Assembly (NCBI GenBank): GCA_002497685.1 | Contig: DAEH01000053.1 | Span: 767-6,523 of the forward strand | DNA: 5,757 bases | Reading direction: 5' to 3' | Source: Euryarchaeota archaeon UBA169 | GTDB lineage: Archaea > Thermoplasmatota > Poseidoniia > MGIII > CG-Epi1 | Part shown: positions 1 through 5,301 of the stretch, piece after piece | Layout of the letters: each line of letters starts with the position of its first letter | Position numbering within the stretch: position 1 is the first letter of the stretch | Program-made: the position numbers and the translations under genes | The notes under the pieces: generated by a model | What the model saw: the letters and a program-made list of their open reading frames with translations, nothing else | What the model was told of the DNA's origin: nothing | Database searches by the model: none

Positions 1-350
1 ACTGCATGTGCCCCAGATTCTTTCATTATTCGAATAGATGATCTCAATGCTTTCTTTGAGTCTCCCTGATAAGATCCAAAAGGTAAATCAACAACTACTA
101 AAGATCGTTTTGCAGCTTTGACAACAGAACTAGCATGATATATCATGTGATCCAATGTAATTGGGAGTGTAGTTTCGTGGCCAGCCATTACATTAGATGC
201 AGAATCTCCAACTAAGATAACGTCAATACCTGCATTATCTACTATTTTTGCAAGTGTGTAGTCATATGAAGTAAGCATAGAAATTTTCTCATTGTTATCT
301 TTCATCTCTTGAAGAACATTTGTTGTAATTCTTTTGTAATCCTTAGCCAT
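1..350 (-). CDS. panB: 3-methyl-2-oxobutanoate hydroxymethyltransferase, N-terminal part (cut by window edge)
   Basis: PanB makes ketopantoate from 2-oxoisovalerate and methylenetetrahydrofolate, the first committed step towards pantothenate and coenzyme A, in the cytoplasm. The start is the ATG read leftwards from position 350; 116 codons are visible before the edge, of roughly 270 in the family. Family marks are clear: KISMLTSYD (residues 22-30), the metal-binding VGDS (Asp49), GHETTLPITLD (57-67), MIYHASSVV (69-77), VVVDLPFGSYQ (85-95, metal-binding Asp88) and IMKESGAHAV at the edge. The Asp49-Asp88 spacing of 39 equals that of the two metal aspartates in E. coli PanB (Asp45, Asp84). Homology starts almost at residue 5, which supports this start. 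No Shine-Dalgarno sequence precedes it, so a short-leader transcript is likely. The sequence most resembles Bacteroidetes PanB from memory, which is odd beside archaeal-looking nuo genes. The gene is divergent from the nuo operon and functionally unrelated to it. Confidence 0.93.
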   Translation of the reverse strand, partial: MAKDYKRITTNVLQEMKDNNEKISMLTSYDYTLAKIVDNAGIDVILVGDSASNVMAGHETTLPITLDHMIYHASSVVKAAKRSLVVVDLPFGSYQGDSKKALRSSIRIMKESGAHA

Positions 351-352
351 TC

Positions 353-365
353 TATATAATTATAT
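353..365. promoter_or_regulatory. AT-rich palindromic TATA-like element between panB and nuoA
   Basis: The gap between the divergent genes contains TATATAATTATAT, nearly self-complementary. Read on the + strand as an archaeal TATA box, its centre (about 359) predicts transcription starting near 384-386, just before the ATG at 390. That would give an almost leaderless nuo transcript. For panB it is too close to the start at 350; a better candidate on the - strand is CATAATAAAG (positions 392-383), which predicts a leader of about 11 bases. No convincing BRE element was seen. The assignment rests on position and base composition only and assumes an archaeal host. Confidence 0.45.
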
Positions 366-394
366 GAAGATGTCTAGTTATGCTTTATTATGAG

Positions 395-404
395 TTTTTT
401 TTTT
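395..404 (+). repeat. T10 homopolymer at the nuoA start
   Basis: Ten consecutive T bases lie directly after an ATG at 390-392 and run into the first codon of the open nuoA frame (TTG at 403). In the sequence as given, the ATG at 390 is in another frame and meets a stop at 462-464. Removing one T would join it to nuoA and yield a protein starting MSFFLALARTLL. The tract may therefore hide an indel error or a slippage site. Confidence 0.9.
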
Positions 405-810
405 GGCATTAGCCCGAACGCTTTTAATAGGGTTATACAAAAGGGTAAATGTGCTTGGACATGAGTACGTTCCGATAGGTATTTTCGCGCTTATAGCGTT
501 ATCATTTCCTATTCTGACATTCTTTGCAGGGAGATTTTTCCGTCCCAATAATGACAATGCTCTAAAAAATTCGACATATGAGTGTGGAGAAATACCTGTT
601 GGTGAGGCTCATATTCAGTTTCATTTCCAGTATTATATGTTTGCTATTTTATTTGTAGTTTTTGATTTAGTAGTAGTATTTTTGATTTTATGGGTTCAAG
701 TATACTTAACTTTGCAAATTTCAGCAAAAGTTATAATGATGTTATTTTTATTTATCACATTACTAGGACTGTGGTATGCCTTTAGGAAAGAGGATGTGAT
801 TTGGATATGA
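403..810 (+). CDS. nuoA: Complex I subunit A (ND3-like), start uncertain
   Basis: NuoA is a small membrane subunit next to NuoH at the junction of the peripheral and membrane arms; its loop between TM1 and TM2 lines the quinone channel. Counted from the TTG at 403 (135 aa), TM1 is about 22-46, the conserved loop has YECGE (59-63) and a FHFQYYMFAILF segment opening TM2 (73-97), and TM3 is about 104-126. The start is unsettled: TTG 403 has no ribosome binding site; GTG 451 would give 119 aa, closer to the family start, with only a weak AGGG upstream; ATG 390 would fit if the T10 tract were one base shorter. The codons between 403 and 451 look coding. The usual FDxE motif of TM2 reads FDLV (88-91), so the conserved glutamate is absent. 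The stop overlaps the nuoB start as ATGA. It is first in the operon, with a TATA-like element upstream. Confidence 0.9.
   Translation: MALARTLLIGLYKRVNVLGHEYVPIGIFALIALSFPILTFFAGRFFRPNNDNALKNSTYECGEIPVGEAHIQFHFQYYMFAILFVVFDLVVVFLILWVQVYLTLQISAKVIMMLFLFITLLGLWYAFRKEDVIWI
796..800 (+). promoter_or_regulatory. Possible ribosome binding site of nuoB
   Basis: GTGAT lies 6 bases before the ATG at 807 and could pair with the ACUA side of an archaeal anti-Shine-Dalgarno sequence. It helps choose ATG 807 over the in-frame TTG at 801, which it would abut. The match is short, so this is tentative. Confidence 0.35.
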
Positions 811-1451
811 GCGCAAAAGGAATCCGAGGTAATCCTGAATTAAGAAGAGGCGTCGGTTCTAAAACAACAGATTCTGAAAAGATTATGGAAGATCCTCCCG
901 CAGGAGACTGGTTAGCATTACGTTCAGATCAATTGCTTAAATGGATTGATGATGCTGTTTACAATGCATCTGAAGCTACAGGAATGCGTGAAGTTGTTGA
1001 CAGAGTCACTAGGCCAATTTTTAATTTTGCTCAAAGATTCTCACCACACCCTCTTCACTTTGGTATAATGTGTTGTGCAATTGAAATGGGGCAAGCTTCA
1101 GCTCCAGACCATGATATTGATAGGCTTGGTCTTGTTTATCGTTCATCCCCTCGGCAGTGTGATGTCCTTATCGTCAATGGTCCAGTTTGTGAGAAATTAA
1201 GGCCAAAGTTGAAAACTTTGTATGAGCAAATGCCTGAACCGAAATGGGTAATTGCTATGGGTGAATGTGCAATTTCCGGAGGTCCTTATTGGGATTCTTA
1301 TTCAGTAGTTGCAGGTGCAGATACTTTCATGCCTGTTGATGTTTACATTCCAGGTTGTCCAGTAAGGCCTGAGGCTTTGATGCATGGTTTTTTGACTTTA
1401 CAGAAGAAAATACGTGAAAAAGAACCAGGTATGTTTTTGAGGCGCGAATAA
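807..1451 (+). CDS. nuoB: Complex I subunit B, carries cluster N2
   Basis: NuoB (PSST/Nqo6 family) holds 4Fe-4S cluster N2, the last electron carrier before quinone, in the connecting arm at the membrane surface. From ATG 807 it has 214 aa. The N2 ligands are visible: tandem Cys89-Cys90 in FGIMCCAIEM, Cys154 in AMGECAISGG and Cys184 in VYIPGCPVRPEA. Other family marks are DIDRLG (103-108), SPRQCDVLIV (114-123) and EQMPEPKWVIAMG (140-152). About 80 residues precede the tandem cysteines, some 20-40 more than in Thermus or E. coli; the extra part (1-45) is polar and unlike the family core. Glu153 sits where a small residue is usual, right beside an N2 ligand. The start codon overlaps the nuoA stop, indicating co-translation. 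An in-frame TTG two codons earlier is a less likely start. Confidence 0.95.
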   Translation: MSAKGIRGNPELRRGVGSKTTDSEKIMEDPPAGDWLALRSDQLLKWIDDAVYNASEATGMREVVDRVTRPIFNFAQRFSPHPLHFGIMCCAIEMGQASAPDHDIDRLGLVYRSSPRQCDVLIVNGPVCEKLRPKLKTLYEQMPEPKWVIAMGECAISGGPYWDSYSVVAGADTFMPVDVYIPGCPVRPEALMHGFLTLQKKIREKEPGMFLRRE

Positions 1452-1452
1452 G

Positions 1453-1932
1453 ATGGATTTCAGCGATTTGCACAAACAATTGAAATCGATGGAAGGCGTT
1501 TCCAAAGTATCTCATATTAGGAAAAATGTCATTAAGTTAGATTTAGAAAAATCAGTTTCAAAGGTTTTTTTCACAAAACTTAAAGATGATTTCTATTTTG
1601 AGCATTGTTCATTAATTACTGCAATAGATAATCAGCCAGATTTCGAATTGGTTTATCATCTTTCTTGCCTTAGTGGAGAATTGTCTGTTGATGGAACTAA
1701 GATGTCAGCCATGGTAGAAGTCCATATTCATTTGCAAAGAGACTCTCCTTCAGTTGACTCAGTTTCAGATTTATGGTTTGGCGCTAACTGGCATGAGCGT
1801 GAAGCTTTTGATTTAATGGGAATTTATTTTATCGGCCATCCAGACCTTCGTCGTGTTCTTTTACCTGAAGGTTTTGCAGGGCATCCTCTTAGAAAAGATT
1901 ACGTGTATGAAATACACGAGGAGGAGTGGTAA
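1453..1932 (+). CDS. nuoC: Complex I subunit C (30 kDa type)
   Basis: NuoC is a soluble structural subunit of the connecting arm, binding NuoD, B and I; it has no redox centre. The protein has 159 aa, about usual for a free-standing NuoC, and so is not fused to NuoD as in E. coli or Bacteroides. The N-terminal two thirds is an alpha/beta domain with weak conservation; VHIHLQRDSP (about 89-98) starts the recognisable part. The C-terminal signature is strong: WHEREAFDLMGI (113-124), GHPDLRRVLLPEGF (128-141) and GHPLRKDY (143-150). The gene starts one base after the nuoB stop, with a weak GAGG 10 bases before the ATG. The TAA stop shares its last base with the nuoD ATG. Confidence 0.95.
   Translation: MDFSDLHKQLKSMEGVSKVSHIRKNVIKLDLEKSVSKVFFTKLKDDFYFEHCSLITAIDNQPDFELVYHLSCLSGELSVDGTKMSAMVEVHIHLQRDSPSVDSVSDLWFGANWHEREAFDLMGIYFIGHPDLRRVLLPEGFAGHPLRKDYVYEIHEEEW
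1920..1924 (+). promoter_or_regulatory. Ribosome binding site of nuoD
   Basis: GGAGG within GAGGAGGAG, 7 bases before ATG 1932. It lies inside the last codons of nuoC and fixes the nuoD start at 1932, not at the in-frame GTG at 1926, which overlaps the site region and is too close. Confidence 0.75.
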
Positions 1933-3026
1933 TGGCTGAGATGTGGATAAGTATGGGTCCTCAACACCCTATGACTCATGGTCTCTGGACGCTTAAAGTT
2001 AAGGTAGATGGTGAGACTATAGTAGATGCAGATCCCGAGCTAGGATATTTACATCGTTCAGTTGAAAAAATGGGGGAAAGGAGGAAGTATTTCATGAATA
2101 CTACATTGACTGATAGGCTTTGTTATGCAAGTTCGACCACGTGGACACATAGTTATGTTCTTGCAGTTGAAGAGTTAATGGAAGTAGAAGTACCTACGCG
2201 TGCTCAATATATTCGAACAATTATGCTCGAGTTGCAAAGGTTAGCTTCACATTTAATGTGGGCAGGTGCGTACATGCCTGATTTAGGTCATATTACTGGT
2301 GCACTTTATTTTTGGAGGGATCGAGAGCTGTTCCTGAATTTATTGGAACTTCCTAGTGGAAGTCGTTTACTTTATAATTTTATGAGGATTGGTGGCGTTA
2401 AGAGAGATCTTCCGGATGGCTTTGAAGAAAAAACTGAAAGAATTCTCAAACTGTTCGAGCAAAGACTTGATGAATATGCAGACTTATTTGAAAACTCTAA
2501 AATATTCAGAATGCGAACAGAAGATGTTGGTAAGTTTACAGGAAGTCAGGCAATGAATATGGGTATAACTGGCCCTAATTTACGAGGATGCGGTGTCAAA
2601 CACGATTTGAGGGTGGAAGATACTTATGAGATTTATGAAGAAATAGATTGGGATGTTTGTACTCGAGAAGCAGGCCCTGGTTATAGTGACTGTTTCAGTA
2701 GATATATGATCCGTATAGATGAGATGAAAGAATCAGTTAAAATTATACGTGACTGTTTTAAGAAAATGCCAAAGGGCCCTACAATGTCTGCCCGTGTTCC
2801 GATAAGGGCGTCCGGTGAAGCGTTCAGAAGAACAGAAGATTCTAGAGGTGAGGCCTTAATGTATCTTGTTGGAGATGGTTCAGATCGTCCTTACAGATGG
2901 AAAATTAAAAGTCCAATGTTTACTACAATTTCTGCATGCCCTCATTATCTTAAAGGATACAAACTTGCAGATATACCTGCAATAATGGGTAGTATTGATA
3001 TATGTATAGGAGAGACAGATAAATGA
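1932..3026 (+). CDS. nuoD: Complex I subunit D (49 kDa type), quinone site
   Basis: NuoD (Nqo4 family) forms the quinone-binding chamber with NuoB above NuoH. From ATG 1932 it has 364 aa. The N-terminal loop has GPQHPMTHG (9-17), and TDRLCYASS (60-68) follows. His16 and Tyr65 are 49 residues apart, the same as His38 and Tyr87 of Thermus Nqo4, the two quinone headgroup ligands, so the site looks intact. Usual DRMDY reads DRLCY here, with Cys64 in place of Asp. Further marks are HLMWAGAYMPDLG (about 109-121), FTGSQAMNMGITGPNLRG, and REAGPGYSDCFSRY, with the D-C-F/Y-R-Y pattern. The C-terminus GSIDICIGETDK matches the family's GxxDxxxGExDR end, with Lys for the final Arg. Family hydrogenase-type cysteines are absent, which separates it from energy-converting hydrogenase large subunits. 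It overlaps nuoH by an ATGA. Confidence 0.97.
   Translation: MAEMWISMGPQHPMTHGLWTLKVKVDGETIVDADPELGYLHRSVEKMGERRKYFMNTTLTDRLCYASSTTWTHSYVLAVEELMEVEVPTRAQYIRTIMLELQRLASHLMWAGAYMPDLGHITGALYFWRDRELFLNLLELPSGSRLLYNFMRIGGVKRDLPDGFEEKTERILKLFEQRLDEYADLFENSKIFRMRTEDVGKFTGSQAMNMGITGPNLRGCGVKHDLRVEDTYEIYEEIDWDVCTREAGPGYSDCFSRYMIRIDEMKESVKIIRDCFKKMPKGPTMSARVPIRASGEAFRRTEDSRGEALMYLVGDGSDRPYRWKIKSPMFTTISACPHYLKGYKLADIPAIMGSIDICIGETDK
3008..3012 (+). promoter_or_regulatory. Likely ribosome binding site of nuoH
   Basis: AGGAG, 10 bases before ATG 3023 and inside the last codons of nuoD. It favours the long form of NuoH over an internal ATG at 3050. Confidence 0.5.
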
Positions 3027-4255
3027 CATTATTCGGATTGTGTAAGACTATGGCTGAGCTTACGGCAGATATGTTTATTGTGCCTGTACTTCGGTTTCAG
3101 AGAAACATATTCCCACCTTTTAGTTATCCTGCAGGTGACTTAGCAGATTGGTTTGCAAGTGAAGGAGGTATAGTTACATTAGCTTGGATATATGCCGTTA
3201 ATATTGCGTTTGCAGTAGGTATGACTAATTTGATTCTAGTTATACATTTGGAAAGAAAGATTGCAGCTCGAATACAAGATCGCCGGGGTCCTATGCTTTC
3301 ATTTAGGGCATTTAGGGAACTCGGTGAAGATTTGGCGGGCGAAGCTCCAACTTGGAGATTCAAAGGGAATTACAGTGGCATTGGTATAATCCAAAATATG
3401 GCAGATGGTATCAAGGCTATAACCAAAGAACTGATTATACCGAATAAGGCAGATAAGTTTCTTTTCTCAATGGGACCTATTATATTTATTTCATCTTCAG
3501 TATTTTTATTAGTATTATTTCCGTTATCTGACCGTTTTGCAGCATCTGCAGCTCCAGCAGGTCTGATGGTTATAATGGCGGCTTTTTCAATAGCTCCAAT
3601 TGGAGTATTAACCTCTGGTTGGGCATCTAACAACAAGTATTCGATGATTGGAGGAATGCGATCAGCAGCTCAATTAATGTCTTATGAAATTCCATTGCTT
3701 TTAAGCATGGCTGGAGTATTTCTTTTGGCAGGTTCATATAATCCAGTAGATATTGTTGAACAACAAAGAGAGGCTACGTGGCTATTTGGTTTGCCTATGT
3801 GGAATTTTATTCCTCAGTTTATAGGTTTTATTGTTTTCATGATATGTATTCTTGCTGAAGTTGAAAGGGTTCCTTTTGACTTGCCAGAAGCAGAGGCTGA
3901 GCTTGTAGAGGGTTGGACTACAGAATATAGTGGTATTCGTTATATGTTATTTTTAGCTGCAGAATACATTAGAGGTTTTGCAGGAGCTGCAGTAGCTACA
4001 ATACTGTTTTTGGGTGGTTGGGCAGGCCCATGGCCAGTTCCTCCTGAAATTTGGTTCTTACTTAAAGTATATTTAATAATAATTTTCTGGATATTTATCC
4101 GTTGGTCTGTTCCACGAATCCGTACAGATCAAATTCTCGAACTTGGCTGGAAAAAGCTATTGCCGCTTTCACTAATTAACATATTAATTGTAATTTTTAT
4201 GGTAGAAATATACCCCTACTTTGCAGATATTGTTAGTTTGCCGGAGGTTTTCTAA
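3023..4255 (+). CDS. nuoH: Complex I subunit H (ND1-like), with N-terminal extension and loop insertion
   Basis: NuoH is the membrane subunit that holds the end of the quinone tunnel and couples quinone reduction to proton pumping. At 410 aa it is long for the family (about 325-350). TM1 is about 50-74, followed by HLERKIAARIQDRRGP (75-90). Then comes an unusual loop of about 36 residues before ADGIK (127-131), where E. coli has about 12. Later helices are about 147-167, 177-198, 221-237, 259-277, 308-332, 342-360 and 380-400. The hallmark acidic loop is intact: AEVERVPFDLPEAEAELVEG (278-297) followed by TTEYSGIRY. The N-terminus (1-48) is about 40 residues longer than in E. coli and includes NIFPPFSYPAGD. 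Starting at the later ATG (codon 10) would still leave an extension. It overlaps nuoD by 4 bases and nuoI by one. Confidence 0.96.
   Translation: MTLFGLCKTMAELTADMFIVPVLRFQRNIFPPFSYPAGDLADWFASEGGIVTLAWIYAVNIAFAVGMTNLILVIHLERKIAARIQDRRGPMLSFRAFRELGEDLAGEAPTWRFKGNYSGIGIIQNMADGIKAITKELIIPNKADKFLFSMGPIIFISSSVFLLVLFPLSDRFAASAAPAGLMVIMAAFSIAPIGVLTSGWASNNKYSMIGGMRSAAQLMSYEIPLLLSMAGVFLLAGSYNPVDIVEQQREATWLFGLPMWNFIPQFIGFIVFMICILAEVERVPFDLPEAEAELVEGWTTEYSGIRYMLFLAAEYIRGFAGAAVATILFLGGWAGPWPVPPEIWFLLKVYLIIIFWIFIRWSVPRIRTDQILELGWKKLLPLSLINILIVIFMVEIYPYFADIVSLPEVF
4243..4247 (+). promoter_or_regulatory. Ribosome binding site of nuoI
   Basis: GGAGG, 7 bases before ATG 4255, in the last codons of nuoH. It supports the 259-residue form of NuoI. 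Confidence 0.75.
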
Positions 4256-5034
4256 TGGCTTCAGATAGGAAAAATTTAGGTTTAATGGATATATTTGTTA
4301 ACCCCATGAAGGTAACTATCAAACAGTTTTTCAAGTCGACATTTGGAAAACCAACTACAGTTATGTATCCTCTTGAAAAGAGAGATCCTCCACCAACATA
4401 TAGAGGAATGAATGCAGTTATTTGGGATCTTTGTATTGGATGTGGAATATGTGGTGAAGTTTGTCCAAATAAGTGTTTGAAAATGAAACCAGTCGATCTT
4501 TCTGACGAAGAGAAGGATAAATCTTGGTATGGTTCTCACGTGGCAAAGAAGAAGAGCAAAGCTGAAAGACCTGCAATTAATTTTGGACACTGTATGTTTT
4601 GTGGTTTCTGTGAAGATTACTGCCCAACGGGAGCTATGACAATGACTGACTTTTATGAGTTAGCAGACACTACACGAGAGGCATTAATTTATCCAGCACG
4701 TTCAATGAAAGTTGATTTAGAAGAATCTCCAACATTGCCTTTAACAAATTTCATGATGGAATCTCCTGCGCTTAATTCTGAAACTTGTATTGGCTGCAGT
4801 AAATGTGTTGATAATTGTCCAACAAATTGCATAATAATGGATGAAGGGGCAGTCAACAAAGAATTGAAGAGTGGTAAAGTTAGAAATATTGAGAATCCTT
4901 TTTTCGATTACACCATTTGCATAGGTTGTTCTACCTGTGTGAAAGTTTGTCCGGCTTCTTGCTTGCACATGGAGCCTATTGCGAATTCAAGTTCTAGTGG
5001 GCTTACTATCCCAGTTCCTGAATCGGAGGCATAA
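4255..5034 (+). CDS. nuoI: Complex I subunit I with four 4Fe-4S motifs
   Basis: NuoI (TYKY/Nqo9) normally carries clusters N6a and N6b, passing electrons to N2 of NuoB. The 259 aa found here exceed the usual 160-180. The N-terminal part (1-59) includes the membrane-surface helix with VTIKQFFKSTFGKPTT (20-35). The canonical pair is Cys60/63/66/70 and Cys113/116/119/123, with a linker about 13 residues longer than in E. coli, rich in Lys and Glu (81-105). DFYELADTTREALIYP (132-147) matches the region after N6b. A second pair follows: Cys178/181/184/188 and Cys222/225/228/232, each as CxxCxxCxxxCP, that is, a complete additional 2[4Fe-4S] ferredoxin module. The tail (241-259) is Ser-rich and acidic. 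The added module could lengthen the electron wire and serve as a docking site in place of NuoEFG; that is inference. No membrane helix is seen. Confidence 0.95.
   Translation: MASDRKNLGLMDIFVNPMKVTIKQFFKSTFGKPTTVMYPLEKRDPPPTYRGMNAVIWDLCIGCGICGEVCPNKCLKMKPVDLSDEEKDKSWYGSHVAKKKSKAERPAINFGHCMFCGFCEDYCPTGAMTMTDFYELADTTREALIYPARSMKVDLEESPTLPLTNFMMESPALNSETCIGCSKCVDNCPTNCIIMDEGAVNKELKSGKVRNIENPFFDYTICIGCSTCVKVCPASCLHMEPIANSSSSGLTIPVPESEA
5025..5029 (+). promoter_or_regulatory. Ribosome binding site of nuoJ
   Basis: GGAGG, 8 bases before ATG 5038, at the end of nuoI. Confidence 0.75.
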
Positions 5035-5037
5035 TTT

Positions 5038-5301
5038 ATGGAAATGATAGTAGTTTTATTCTGGATTATAGCTTCTTTAATTTTATCCTCAGCTTGGGCT
5101 GTTGTCAATGGTAACGATATTGTGCATTCTGTCGTCTGGTTATCTGCAGTTTTCTTATTGACTGCATGTCTTTTCATTTTGGCAGATGCTGAGTTCTTAG
5201 CTGTAATACAAGTCTTAGTTTATGTGGGTGCAATTTCAGTTGTTATAATATTTGGAATTATGTTGACGAAAAGAACTCTGAAAGGAGGCGAGAGTGCCTA
5301 G
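5038..5301 (+). CDS. nuoJ: Complex I subunit J, N-terminal half (ND6-like, split type)
   Basis: NuoJ is a membrane subunit between NuoH/A and NuoK; its TM3 contains a flexible pi-bulge region tied to coupling. The product has 87 aa with three helices, about 2-23, 28-49 and 53-76, against about 165-185 aa and five helices in bacteria. TM3 holds the family signature FLAVIQVLVYVGAISVVIIF (56-75), followed by GIMLTKR. It ends at a normal stop with a positively charged tail, so it looks like a true short subunit and not a broken gene. Archaeal Fpo operons also encode J as two pieces. The gene starts 3 bases after the nuoI stop and overlaps the next start by 8 bases, consistent with translational coupling to its partner. 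Confidence 0.93.
   Translation: MEMIVVLFWIIASLILSSAWAVVNGNDIVHSVVWLSAVFLLTACLFILADAEFLAVIQVLVYVGAISVVIIFGIMLTKRTLKGGESA
5284..5288 (+). promoter_or_regulatory. Ribosome binding site of the ORF at 5294
   Basis: GGAGG, 5 bases before GTG 5294 and inside the end of nuoJ. In that frame a TGA at 5279-5281 excludes any earlier start, so the site and the stop together fix the GTG. Confidence 0.75.

Noticed and set aside
1327..1515. Open frame of 62 codons on the - strand across the nuoB-nuoC junction
   Set aside because: It lies antisense to two well-supported genes, has no family features and no ribosome binding site; it is a by-product of their codon use.
1932..3026. NuoD/NuoB as part of a membrane-bound energy-converting hydrogenase
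   Set aside because: NuoD lacks the paired CxxC nickel ligands and keeps the quinone His16 and Tyr65; NuoA and NuoJ are also typical of complex I rather than hydrogenases.
3370..3636. Open frame of 88 codons on the - strand inside nuoH
   Set aside because: Antisense to a strongly conserved membrane protein; its apparent hydrophobic stretch mirrors the nuoH helix codons.
4282..4590. Open frame of 102 codons on the - strand inside nuoI
   Set aside because: Antisense to the conserved ferredoxin region; the composition is rich in Cys, Ser and Ile without domain logic.
4908..5177. Open frame of 89 codons on the - strand across the nuoI-nuoJ junction
   Set aside because: Antisense to two genes with good start signals; no recognisable product.
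5038..5301. NuoJ as a frameshifted or truncated pseudogene
   Set aside because: The short length matches split archaeal J subunits, the C-terminus is clean, and the next gene has its own GGAGG and start codon. The downstream frame does not show a normal NuoJ C-half that a single frameshift would restore.
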